Below are positions 17,409 to 25,508 of a stretch of DNA of 45,561 nucleotides, piece by piece. This DNA is from Gilliamella apis (GTDB lineage Bacteria > Pseudomonadota > Gammaproteobacteria > Enterobacterales > Orbaceae): NCBI RefSeq assembly GCF_002142155.1, contig NZ_NASD01000021.1, positions 1 through 45,561 of the forward strand, read 5' to 3'. Position 1 is the stretch's first letter, and each line of letters starts with the position of its first letter. The translations under genes and the position numbers were made by a program. The notes beneath the pieces are model-generated. The model was not told where the DNA came from. It was given only the letters and a program-made list of their open reading frames with translations, and made no database searches.

Positions 17409-17987
17409 CTAAAGATCATCTGTACATACGACATCAATTGCACCACAAGCTCTAAATAACCATTTCAATGCACCTGATGAAAAAGGATCATCTAATGCTG
17501 TAACCTCGATTAAAAAATGTGTATTTTCAATTTCACCATCAAATTTATGAGCATTCCACCAAAACCACTCTCTACAATCGGGCTCTAGCCATGCTAACCA
17601 ATTAGATAAAGTCCATGCTTTATCTTTTTTAGCTTCTTCTATTTTTTGCTCATAACTTAAGCTATCCCAATATATTTGTTGATTTTTAACTTCTTCTTCA
17701 GTTAATTCTTTAGCACAATGATTAATAAATATATCAGGTAATATTTTTTTCCATAATTCAAAAGAAGGCCAAACTAACTCTGAATTATAGTTTACTATTA
17801 CTAACACTCGTTTAGCTAAGTTTAACACTTCATCAGCATTATTATTACAACGTATAATAAACCTAGCTATACCAACCCCTGTAGCTTTAACAGTATGATC
17901 TGGAGGATTTTCAAATCTTTCCCTTTCTAATAATAACTGTTTACTAAATTCACTATTTATTACCATCTTTACCATCTCTTGGGACAA
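17409..17987 (-). CDS. Immunity-like protein, unknown family
   Basis: 192-residue intact frame without signal or membrane segments. Notable parts are an N-terminal helix (INSEFSKQLLLERERFENP), a strand ATGVGIARFIIRC, a Trp-rich middle (WTLSNWLAWLEPDCREWFWW) and a C-terminal LIEVTALDDPFSSGALKWLF followed by a small hydrophobic end. The last third looks like a ferredoxin-like alpha/beta unit. Its context (convergent with symE remnant 3, beside toxin remnants) suggests an orphan immunity gene. The first Mets (MSQEMVKMV) leave the exact start uncertain. Confidence 0.5.
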   Translation of the reverse strand: MSQEMVKMVINSEFSKQLLLERERFENPPDHTVKATGVGIARFIIRCNNNADEVLNLAKRVLVIVNYNSELVWPSFELWKKILPDIFINHCAKELTEEEVKNQQIYWDSLSYEQKIEEAKKDKAWTLSNWLAWLEPDCREWFWWNAHKFDGEIENTHFLIEVTALDDPFSSGALKWLFRACGAIDVVCTDDL

Positions 17988-18059
17988 TAGAATTTATTAA
18001 TTCATCAAATTGATAGAGTTTTATTATTTAGTTTGGTTAGAATGCTTACATCAGGTCCA

Positions 18060-18640
18060 TTCTTATACTCCATCATTGTTAACCAATTTTACTTCAGCAG
18101 AGTCGGCGTTAGAGCGCCCATAATAAGATCAAAAACAATTACCAATTTTCTTTTGCCTCTAAAATTGTTTCTTTAAAAAAATACCGAAATCTTTTGCGAG
18201 TTATGTACTCATAATATACCTATTTTTTAAATTCATTCGCTCTATTTTTCTAGTATTTAGGATGCCATTTATTAAACCGATATAGATCTATCCCTGTTGG
18301 AATAAAACTATCATTAACATGGATTAAAATAGAAACTGCGATCTCATTATATACCTTCTTAAATTCATATTAAGTCGTTTTATAACTAGTGCCTTTTCAA
18401 GGATAATGAATTAAAACATTACTAACTTTATCTGTTCCTTTAACAACTCTCCTAGTGACCAACCTTATTACCTTGATCCCATATCATTGCACTTCATAAA
18501 CCTGTTTGATTTATTATTTCGAAAGCACCCTCACCCAAATAGCCACCTTTCCAATCAATCCCCCCTTTTTACTGAGAACATTGACTAACCGGTTAGCATC
18601 TTCAATTATAGTGATCTTTATCTGCTAGCTATTGATAGAT
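18060..18640 (-). pseudogene. Decayed immunity/toxin fragments
   Basis: No intact gene, but several protein-like stretches on the minus strand: IKITIIEDANRLVNVLSKKG near 18640-18570, then after a frameshift GIDWKGGYLGEGAFEIINQ, a stop, and AMIWDQGNKVG; further on VSILIHVNDSFIPTGIDLYR with FNKWHPKY near 18365-18260; and RSNADSAEVKLVNNDGV near 18115. They look like the ends of at least two toxin or immunity genes broken by stops. It is the right part of the toxin-remnant island, ending ~160 bp before the tRNA. Confidence 0.4.
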
Positions 18641-18798
18641 TTATTAAATGAATATTGATATGAGAAATTAAATATGATTGATGAATTTAAGGTTGGTTAA
18701 AAATTTTCAAAAGAAAAATCACTAACCATTTTACCGTCATTCAAAATTTTTTTGATATTTGACTTACAAAAGAATGAGAATTAACTAATTGATTTTGT

Positions 18799-18886
18799 TG
18801 GTGCCAGTGGTCGGACTCGAACCGACACGCTTTTAAGGGCGGCGGATTTTGAATCCGCTGCGTCTACCAATTTCGCCACACTGGCA
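18799..18886 (-). tRNA. tRNA-Leu (anticodon CAA)
   Basis: Complete class II tRNA of 88 bases with encoded CCA. The acceptor stem TGCCAGT pairs with ACTGGCA. The D-arm has GGTAGACGC, and the anticodon stem GCGGA/TCCGC encloses loop TTCAAAA, giving CAA, which reads UUG. There is a long variable arm, and the T-arm is GTCGGTTCGAGTCCGAC. Its 3' end faces the toxin-remnant island. Confidence 0.97.
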
Positions 18887-18984
18887 TTAGAAGTGTAAAA
18901 AAGTAAACGTTGGCAATTATACTAAGCTTTGCAATATCTGCAACAGATATTATTCTAAATGCAGTTGGTTGCCTAAAAATTCTA

Positions 18985-19227
18985 CTACCATCTGCGTTTC
19001 CAGGCTGGTAATTTTTTTAAAATTGTATAAGCGGTCTCTTTGGCAACAGAATAATCAATATTATGATTATTGGCATACTTAAGTGTTACCTCGTGCCATT
19101 TTTCGTCAAATGATTTCATTGTTCCATCGTTATGAGCACAATGTTTACAGTAGTTTTTTGACATATCATGCAGAGGATAATCAGCAATAGCCGTCATGGG
19201 CATACCACATGCAATACACATTTTCAT
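18985..19227 (-). CDS. Putative zinc-ribbon protein
   Basis: Small protein of about 80 residues with four Cys in a zinc-ribbon layout: MCIACGMPM at the N-terminus and YCKHCAHNDG about 25 residues later, followed by a helical domain ending LPAWKRRW. This matches the 'putative zinc ribbon' family of small bacterial proteins of unknown role. The ATG at 19227 is preferred because GGGGA lies eight bases upstream; the upstream ATG at 19242 has no such site. Transcribed alone between the tRNA and the DUF1289 gene. Confidence 0.7.
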   Translation of the reverse strand: MKMCIACGMPMTAIADYPLHDMSKNYCKHCAHNDGTMKSFDEKWHEVTLKYANNHNIDYSVAKETAYTILKKLPAWKRRW

Positions 19228-19345
19228 ATTTTCTATCCCCATTAATTAGCTAAGGTAATTAATACAAAACCAGAATAATATACTTAAAAATGCTACTCCG
19301 AGTTGAGCTGAATTACAAGTTATGAAAAAAATAGATGTTTAAATA

Positions 19346-19600
19346 TCAAAAATTAAAATCGATTTGTGAAGAGGTAATTTGGTTATTTTGTTGTCGTTGC
19401 TGTTGTAAAAATTGATAATAACGTCTTATGGCCCTTTGTTTACATAACCGCAAAACTTCTTGTTTTTGATGATTAGAATAATTTAGCCAATTAAATCTTT
19501 CGTCTCGAGAACGATAGCATTTTATACAATACCCTTGCCTATCCATTTGACATACTCTTTGGCAAGGATTTGGTATGTCAAAAAATTCAATTTGGTCCAA
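19346..19600 (-). CDS. DUF1289 protein (YdhL-like)
   Basis: 84-residue DUF1289 protein. The N-terminus carries the family's cysteine pattern PCQRVCQMDRQGYCIKCYRS followed by a Trp in FNWLNYS, thought to bind metal or an iron-sulfur centre. The C-terminal part is a basic, Gln-rich tail. It starts 35 bp downstream of hemA on the same strand and may be cotranscribed with it. Function in the family is not established. Confidence 0.75.
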   Translation of the reverse strand: MDQIEFFDIPNPCQRVCQMDRQGYCIKCYRSRDERFNWLNYSNHQKQEVLRLCKQRAIRRYYQFLQQQRQQNNQITSSQIDFNF

Positions 19601-19634
19601 TAACTACATCATCCTTTGTAGATTCAATCAAAGA

Positions 19635-20906
19635 TTAATTATCTTCTAAGCCTAATCCTTTACTTAAGACTTTAAAACAATCATCACAATCATGCGTTGC
19701 AGCATCAAGCAGTGTTTGAGTCGGTGCGTGGATTAATTTATTGGTTAATTTATGCGAAAATTCAAAAATAACATCGTCAATATTGGCGCCTTGTTTGATC
19801 GCATTTAATGCTTTTAATTCTAATTGACGTTTGATAGTTTGAGCGTTATTACGGTACTGTTTAACATACTCTACCGCATGGCGTGTTTTTAACCAATCAA
19901 TATATTGCTCTGATTGTTCTTGAATTATGTACTTGGCTTCATTGGCTGCGATTACACGTTGCTCAAGATTATTTTGTACCGTTTGTTGTAGATCATCGAC
20001 AGTAAATAGATGCACATCTTCCAATTGGCTAATTTCTGATTCAACATCTCGAGGTACAGCTAAATCAATAAATAACATCTTTTTATTATTTCGCTCATGC
20101 ATAGTGCGCTCTACCATCCCCTTACCAATGATAGGTAATGGGCTAGCAGTTGAGCTAATAACAATATCAACATCTTTCAGCCGATTAGCTATATCCGGTA
20201 ATGAAATGATTTCAGCCTCAATAGATGAAGCTAATTTTAATGCTTTGTCTCGAGTTCGATTGGCAACAATGACATGTTTAAAGCCATGAGGTTTGAGATA
20301 ACGTGAAATTAGTTCAATTGTTTCACCAGCTCCAACTAACATCACACTTAATGCAGACGTATCAGTAAAAACATCACGCGCCACTAGGCAGGCAGCATAA
20401 GCAACCGATGCAGTATTGGCGCCAATATTCGTTTCAGTACGAACAATTTTAGCTACATGAAAAATGGATTGAAAAAGTTTTTCCAATTCCGTTGATAAAC
20501 AATTGTTTTGTTGTGAAAAACTATATGCTTGTTTAACTTGACCTAAAATTTGCGGTTCACCAATAATTAATGAATCAATGCCACAAGCTACCGACATCAG
20601 ATGTTCAACTGCTTGCCGACCATCATAACAGTAAAGTGATGATTTAAATAAAGCCAAATCAATACTATGATATTGTGCTAACCAATTTTCAACCGATTGC
20701 CTTACCCGCAGAAAATCACTTTCATGATCATAACTTAAGTAAATTTCGGTTCGATTACAGGTTGATAGGATGGCACAACCAGCAATTAAAGGGTGCTGAT
20801 ATAAACTATATAATGCTTTATCAATAACCTCAGTAGAAAAAGCCAGTTTTTCTCTTAAAGAAACGGGAGCTGTTTTGTGATTGACACCTAATACAGTAAT
20901 AGACAT
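19635..20906 (-). CDS. hemA: Glutamyl-tRNA reductase HemA
   Basis: Reduces glutamyl-tRNA(Glu) to glutamate-1-semialdehyde, the first committed step of haem synthesis in the C5 pathway. Catalytic Cys50 lies in ILSTCNRTEIY, preceded by VNHKTAPVSLREK. The NADPH-binding motif GAGETIELIS is near residue 190, followed by VANRT and STASPLPII. The C-terminal dimerisation helix (RQLELKALNAIKQG) is complete. 423 residues against 418 in E. coli. It diverges from lolB with a 159-bp spacer, the usual gammaproteobacterial arrangement. Confidence 0.97.
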   Translation of the reverse strand: MSITVLGVNHKTAPVSLREKLAFSTEVIDKALYSLYQHPLIAGCAILSTCNRTEIYLSYDHESDFLRVRQSVENWLAQYHSIDLALFKSSLYCYDGRQAVEHLMSVACGIDSLIIGEPQILGQVKQAYSFSQQNNCLSTELEKLFQSIFHVAKIVRTETNIGANTASVAYAACLVARDVFTDTSALSVMLVGAGETIELISRYLKPHGFKHVIVANRTRDKALKLASSIEAEIISLPDIANRLKDVDIVISSTASPLPIIGKGMVERTMHERNNKKMLFIDLAVPRDVESEISQLEDVHLFTVDDLQQTVQNNLEQRVIAANEAKYIIQEQSEQYIDWLKTRHAVEYVKQYRNNAQTIKRQLELKALNAIKQGANIDDVIFEFSHKLTNKLIHAPTQTLLDAATHDCDDCFKVLSKGLGLEDN

Positions 20907-21065
20907 TGCATTGATTCTTTTATAATAGTTTGTAAAGTTTTTATTAAGAACTCATTATACCTAAAAAAAATAATAAAGGTTAATTTCAGTTACCTTTTCT
21001 TATTCAACCAATTATCAGCTATAATACGCCTTACTTTTGACCATACACAACTAAAGAGTTAATTT

Positions 21066-21686
21066 ATGTCTAAAATTAAATATTTGTTCGTATTCATTCT
21101 GCCGTTTATTCTTAGTGCGTGCCAAACAACTAAATATCAAACAAATGTATCTGTAGAACAGCAATGGCAAAACCATAAACAAGTTCTTGCACAAATTAAT
21201 TCATTTCAAGTTAATGGTAGTATTGCTCATATAGGAACGAAAACTAAAAGTTATGGTCGTTTTCTTATTACACAGCAATCTGAAAATTATTATGACGTAA
21301 AATTAACTACGCCAGTTGGCACAAATATTTTAACCTTAAAAGCCGAACCTAATTACGCCGAATTAATTGATAACAATGGCGCTCGCTACCAGGATATTAA
21401 TGTGGAGCTATTAATGAAGAAAATATCCAATGTTAATATCCCACTTAATTCTTTACATAATTGGTTGAAAGGTTTTTCTGATGATAGCCAAGCTGATAAA
21501 ATTGATAGCTCAGGCAGATTATCTTCCACCTCATTTATGCAAAATAACAATAAATGGTCACTAAAGATTAGCAGCTACTCTACTTATAACTATAAAAATA
21601 AAAAAATTGATTTACCTGCTATCATTGAACTTTCTCATGATGATGAATTAATTCGTTTGAAAATTAGCAATTGGATCTTACGATAA
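21066..21686 (+). CDS. lolB: Outer-membrane lipoprotein receptor LolB
   Basis: Accepts lipoproteins from periplasmic LolA and inserts them into the outer membrane. It has a lipoprotein signal with lipobox LSAC and Cys19. The mature part shows the LolB landmarks: WQNHKQVLAQINSFQVNGSI at the start, the GRFLITQ strand, TPVGTNILTL and a PLNSLHNWLKG segment with the exposed-loop region. 206 residues is normal. It is diagnostic with ispE, which starts 9 bp downstream, and divergent hemA. Confidence 0.93.
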   Translation: MSKIKYLFVFILPFILSACQTTKYQTNVSVEQQWQNHKQVLAQINSFQVNGSIAHIGTKTKSYGRFLITQQSENYYDVKLTTPVGTNILTLKAEPNYAELIDNNGARYQDINVELLMKKISNVNIPLNSLHNWLKGFSDDSQADKIDSSGRLSSTSFMQNNNKWSLKISSYSTYNYKNKKIDLPAIIELSHDDELIRLKISNWILR

Positions 21687-21695
21687 CGGATAATA

Positions 21696-22538
21696 ATGAT
21701 GAATCAATGGTTATCACCAGCTAAATTAAATCTATTTTTATATATAACTGGGCGACGCCCAGACAATTATCATGATTTACAAACTTTGTTTCAATTTATT
21801 GATATTTGCGACAAATTGACCATTACGACTCGTGATGATGGGCAAATTAATCTATTAACCCAATTTGATAATATTCCTGCAGATAAAAATCTAATTATTA
21901 TAGCCGCTAAGCGTTTAAAATCTTATGTAAACAATAATAAGCTTGGTGCAGATATTGCCATAGATAAAATGATCCCCATGGGGGGAGGACTTGGTGGCGC
22001 TTCGTCAAATGCAGCAACAGTACTGGTCGCATTAAATCAATTATGGAATTTAAATCTGTCGCAAACTACCTTGATGGAAATAGGTAGCACAATTGGTGCC
22101 GATGTACCTATTTTTATTTATGGGCATTCTGCTTTTGCAGAAGGTATTGGTGATCAGTTGCAACAAGTTGATATTCCCCAATATTGGTATTTAGTCAGCT
22201 CCCCTAATATAGAAATTTCAACGGTCACGGTGTTTAATGATCCAAATTTGCCACGAAATACACCTAAGCGTAGCATTGAACAACTGATGTCAATTTCTAT
22301 TGATGATTTTAGTAATGATTGTGAAGCGGTAGTACGTCAGCGTTTCCCAGAAATTGATAACCTTATTCAGCAGTTATCGCGATATGCTCCAACCAGATTA
22401 ACTGGCACCGGTGCTTGTGTTTTTACACGTTGTGAGTCAAAGCAACATGCGTTGTCAATACAGAACGAACTTAAATCCTGCTCCGTAAAAAGCTTTATTG
22501 CTAAATCATTAAACTCATCACCACTGTACACTAATTAA
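21696..22538 (+). CDS. ispE: 4-diphosphocytidyl-2-C-methyl-D-erythritol kinase IspE
   Basis: GHMP-family kinase of the MEP isoprenoid pathway, phosphorylating CDP-methylerythritol. Lys10 in SPAKLNLFLYI and the ATP loop PMGGGLGGASSNAA are present, with the catalytic Asp in GADVPIFIYG and the C-terminal LTGTGACVF motif. 280 residues (E. coli 283). Two adjacent ATGs (21696, 21699) are possible starts. It is cotranscribed with lolB. The prs gene that often follows is absent; an unrelated DUF421 gene converges instead. Confidence 0.96.
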   Translation: MMNQWLSPAKLNLFLYITGRRPDNYHDLQTLFQFIDICDKLTITTRDDGQINLLTQFDNIPADKNLIIIAAKRLKSYVNNNKLGADIAIDKMIPMGGGLGGASSNAATVLVALNQLWNLNLSQTTLMEIGSTIGADVPIFIYGHSAFAEGIGDQLQQVDIPQYWYLVSSPNIEISTVTVFNDPNLPRNTPKRSIEQLMSISIDDFSNDCEAVVRQRFPEIDNLIQQLSRYAPTRLTGTGACVFTRCESKQHALSIQNELKSCSVKSFIAKSLNSSPLYTN

Positions 22539-22564
22539 ATAATTTTCTTAAAGCAATAATCATT

Positions 22565-22595
22565 GACCATATAAGTGATTTAAATTTATATGGTC
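22565..22595. terminator. Hairpin between ispE and the DUF421 gene
   Basis: 10-bp inverted repeat GACCATATAA / TTATATGGTC with an 11-base loop between convergent ispE and the membrane protein gene. It lacks a strong T-run, so termination is only probable. Confidence 0.45.
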
Positions 22596-22620
22596 TGTGA
22601 TTAGCTATAAAAACATAAAC

Positions 22621-23271
22621 TCATTTTACTGCATCATTAGGTATTACAAAAAGTCGATGATCATAATATTCTACACAATAAAGACCTTCAAAACTCTTAT
22701 AACCTTGTTTTGCTAAGTTTGATTTTAACCATTTTTCATCTTTACCAATTTGTTTTAAAACATCATCTACTGGTTGTTCATTTTCTAATACAATAACTGA
22801 TATATCTTTGTCGCCTTTTTTTACAATAGATAATTGTCCATTCGGTTCCAAAATAGCTTTTTCAACATCATGAATAGTAAAAACATTTTTCATTCTTAGT
22901 AATACAGCAAAACTGGCTAGATCTAAATTAATTGCGGTGAAAGCGTCCAATTTTAATTTACCCTGATCCATCAATATAATTGGGTTACCGACAATAAATG
23001 CCTTAGCATTTTGACTGCGTTTTTTTAAATAATTAGAGCTATACATAATTGCCGTCCACATCAACAAAACGATAATAAAATCATATATGGTTAATTTGGG
23101 GTTATAGATAATCCCGCCAGCAATGCCACCTAAAATCATATTTCCAATAAAATCAATGCTCGACATTTGTGACAATGAAGTTTTGCCGGTTATTTTTAAA
23201 AATAACACAATACAGATAAATACAACCAACAACTTCAAAGCAATAATAAGGAAATCAAGATAACTAAGCAT
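22621..23271 (-). CDS. DUF421/YetF-family membrane protein
   Basis: 216-residue inner-membrane protein with three N-terminal transmembrane helices (about residues 5-25, 40-58 and 63-80) and a cytosolic DUF421 domain. Landmarks are LKITGKTSLSQMSSIDF, the VGNPIILMDQGKL strand and the C-terminal alpha/beta part with LLRMKNVF. The ATG at 23271 is favoured because GGAGAG lies four bases upstream; a TTG further upstream would overlap it. Relatives include Bacillus YetF/YdfS; the role is unknown. It is convergent with ispE. Confidence 0.85.
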   Translation of the reverse strand: MLSYLDFLIIALKLLVVFICIVLFLKITGKTSLSQMSSIDFIGNMILGGIAGGIIYNPKLTIYDFIIVLLMWTAIMYSSNYLKKRSQNAKAFIVGNPIILMDQGKLKLDAFTAINLDLASFAVLLRMKNVFTIHDVEKAILEPNGQLSIVKKGDKDISVIVLENEQPVDDVLKQIGKDEKWLKSNLAKQGYKSFEGLYCVEYYDHRLFVIPNDAVK

Positions 23272-23283
23272 AGTACTCTCCAA

Positions 23284-23607
23284 AATGTTAAATACCTAAG
23301 GTAATAGAAACAATTAGTACTAAAGTTGATGATAAAAACAGATTTAAATGTTAATTCTTCACAAGATATATTAATTGTAATGAACTAAGGAATGACTATT
23401 TAATAATAAAAACCGTTAGTGATAACAAGTGATGTATCAATATTAGATTGATAATAATCATTTTAGCAATTTATTTTTATTAAACAGCTAAAAAATTTGC
23501 TAAGAAAGTGAATAAAATAGTTGTCAATTTTTCGGTTGCACAACGTATAGCATTTTTAATAAGCTTAGGTCATAAATTTTCGAAATTACTAGACAAGACA
23601 GAATTAA
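23284..23607. other. Intergenic region upstream of ada
   Basis: 324 AT-rich bases between the divergent DUF421 and ada starts. I see no gene and no convincing hairpin. It presumably contains both promoters. I looked for an Ada-box-like element and saw no clear one. Confidence 0.4.
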
Positions 23608-24666
23608 ATGCTAATAACTAACCCTAATCAAAAAGAGACTTATTACCAAGCTTTACTTGAAAGAGATCATAGCTATATTGGGATCTTTTATGTCGGAGTC
23701 AAAACCACTTCGGTATTTTGTATTGCAACTTGCCGAGCAAGAAAACCAAAATTTGCCAATGTCGAATTTTTTGATTCATTCAAATCAGCGCTTAATGCCG
23801 GTTATCGACCTTGCAAAATATGCAAACCAACCGAAAACGCTAATCAAGCGCCCGAAGAGATAATTAAAGCCCTAGCATTGATTAATAATAATCCCAAACA
23901 AAAGATTACTGATTATCAGCTAAGACAAAACAAACTAAGTCCTGAAATTATTCGCCGTTGGTTTAAAAAACATTACGGAATTACTTTCCATGCTTATCAA
24001 CGAATGTATCGAATTAACAATGCTTTTCAAGAATTAAAATCAGGAAAAAATGTTATTAACACTGCGTTTGATACTGGTTACAATTCTTTAAGCGGATTTG
24101 GGTATACCTATAAAAAAATCATGAAAAAATCACCTTCATCAGACGATAAGCAAGACGTGATCTTAATCGACAGATTAACAACGCCTTTAGGTCCAATGTT
24201 TATCTGTGCAACAAACCAAGGAATTTGTCTATTAGAGTTTGTAGATCGAAGAATGCTCGAAACCGAATTTGAACAACTACAACGCCTACTTAAAATGAAA
24301 ATTATTTTTGGCGAAAATAAACATATCAAACAAGCTAAGGTTGAAATTGCCGAATATTTTGCAGGAACAAGAACAAGCTTTACCATTGCCTTACATACAC
24401 CAGGTACCCTATTTCAACAAACCGTTTGGGATTGCTTGAAACACATTCCCTATGGAGAATTGACCACTTATAAACAGCAAGCCCAAAGAATTAATAATCC
24501 ACAGGCAATTCGAGCTGTAGCCAATGCTAATGGTTGTAATCGAGTTGCAATTATTGTTCCTTGTCATCGAGTAATAGGATCGAATGGAGAGCTAATTGGT
24601 TACGGCGGTGGGTTGGAACGAAAAAAATGGTTAATTGAACATGAAAATAAAAATCGTAAAAACTGA
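23608..24666 (+). CDS. ada: Bifunctional DNA alkylation repair protein/regulator Ada
   Basis: Three-part protein as in E. coli. The N-terminal zinc domain takes methyl groups from phosphotriesters, with ligands Cys38, Cys42, Cys69 and Cys72, identical numbering to E. coli Ada. An AraC-type helix-turn-helix spans about residues 85-170 (EIIRRWFKKHYGITFHAYQR, GYNSLSGFGYTYKK). The C-terminal O6-methylguanine methyltransferase has Cys319 in VPCHRV, with the ANANGCNR DNA-recognition helix. At 352 residues it is complete. It probably activates its own promoter after methylation of Cys38. Confidence 0.94.
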   Translation: MLITNPNQKETYYQALLERDHSYIGIFYVGVKTTSVFCIATCRARKPKFANVEFFDSFKSALNAGYRPCKICKPTENANQAPEEIIKALALINNNPKQKITDYQLRQNKLSPEIIRRWFKKHYGITFHAYQRMYRINNAFQELKSGKNVINTAFDTGYNSLSGFGYTYKKIMKKSPSSDDKQDVILIDRLTTPLGPMFICATNQGICLLEFVDRRMLETEFEQLQRLLKMKIIFGENKHIKQAKVEIAEYFAGTRTSFTIALHTPGTLFQQTVWDCLKHIPYGELTTYKQQAQRINNPQAIRAVANANGCNRVAIIVPCHRVIGSNGELIGYGGGLERKKWLIEHENKNRKN

Positions 24667-24755
24667 TAATTATTCAAAAAATAATTATGAGTCAATCAAT
24701 ATGCTCAGTTAGATGATATTGTAAAAACTATAGAAGAAAATTGCTTTATACAACG

Positions 24756-24774
24756 TCATCTCTTTTTGAGATGA
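24756..24774. terminator. Short hairpin between ada and the response regulator
   Basis: 7-bp inverted repeat TCATCTC / GAGATGA with a T5 loop in the convergent spacer between ada and the response regulator gene. Small, so only a candidate. Confidence 0.4.
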
Positions 24775-24820
24775 TTACTTAAAATACTGAAAAATCAGCT
24801 CAATAGAGTGTATAGCAAAT

Positions 24821-25504
24821 TTAATGTCTATAACCAATTCCATGTACCGTTTTTATTAAAGTTGGTATGCTTGGGTTAATTTCTATTTGTTTTCTCAATT
24901 TTGAAATATGTTGATCAAGAGTTCGACTATTAGGTAAAAAATCATATCCCCATACATAATCAAAAAGCATATCTCGAGTAACAACTTGATTTTTATATTG
25001 ATATAAACATTCTAAAATCTTAATTTCTCGTAAAGTTAATTCAATAATCTGATCATTTCTTTTAGCGTATAATTCGGTAGGATATACATTTAAATCGCCA
25101 AATTGAAAATAATCTTCTTTAGAAAGATTTCGATGTTTAGATTTTAAATAACGTTTAGCAATAGCCTTAATTCTTGCTCTAAGCTCATGAATACCAAAAG
25201 GTTTATTCATATAATCGTCAGCACCTAGTTCTAAACCAATAACCCGATCGATTTCTTCATCTTTAGCGGATAAAAATAAAATTGGCACATCTTCATTTAA
25301 TTTACGGATTGCACGGCAAACAGAATAGCCATCAAGCTCGGGCATCATAATATCTAAAATAATAAAATCGGGTTGGTATTGATTGAATAGTTCCAGCGCA
25401 ACTTTACCATTAACAGCTTTAATAATAATGTAACCCTCTTTTTCTAACAAATCTGACATGCCATTAAGGATGTGCTTATCATCTTCAGCAATTAAAATTT
25501 TCAT
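24821..25504 (-). CDS. OmpR/PhoB-family response regulator
   Basis: 227-residue two-component regulator. The receiver domain has the acidic pair Asp8/Asp9, phosphoacceptor Asp51 (IILDIMMPELDGY), Ser79 in FLSAKDE and Lys101 in MNKPF. The C-terminal winged helix (about 130-227) has ELTLREIKILECLYQYKN and the recognition helix SRTLDQHISKLRKQI. It starts four bases after the kinase stop and is the third gene of the VWA-kinase-regulator operon. Target genes are unknown; I would not assign a named system. Confidence 0.93.
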   Translation of the reverse strand: MKILIAEDDKHILNGMSDLLEKEGYIIIKAVNGKVALELFNQYQPDFIILDIMMPELDGYSVCRAIRKLNEDVPILFLSAKDEEIDRVIGLELGADDYMNKPFGIHELRARIKAIAKRYLKSKHRNLSKEDYFQFGDLNVYPTELYAKRNDQIIELTLREIKILECLYQYKNQVVTRDMLFDYVWGYDFLPNSRTLDQHISKLRKQIEINPSIPTLIKTVHGIGYRH

Positions 25505-25508
25505 TCTA

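Noticed and set aside
18799-18886. tRNA-Leu as the attachment site of an integrated island ending at 12.3 kb
   Set aside because: The tRNA 3' end faces the remnant region, but I found no second copy of the tRNA end and no integrase gene.
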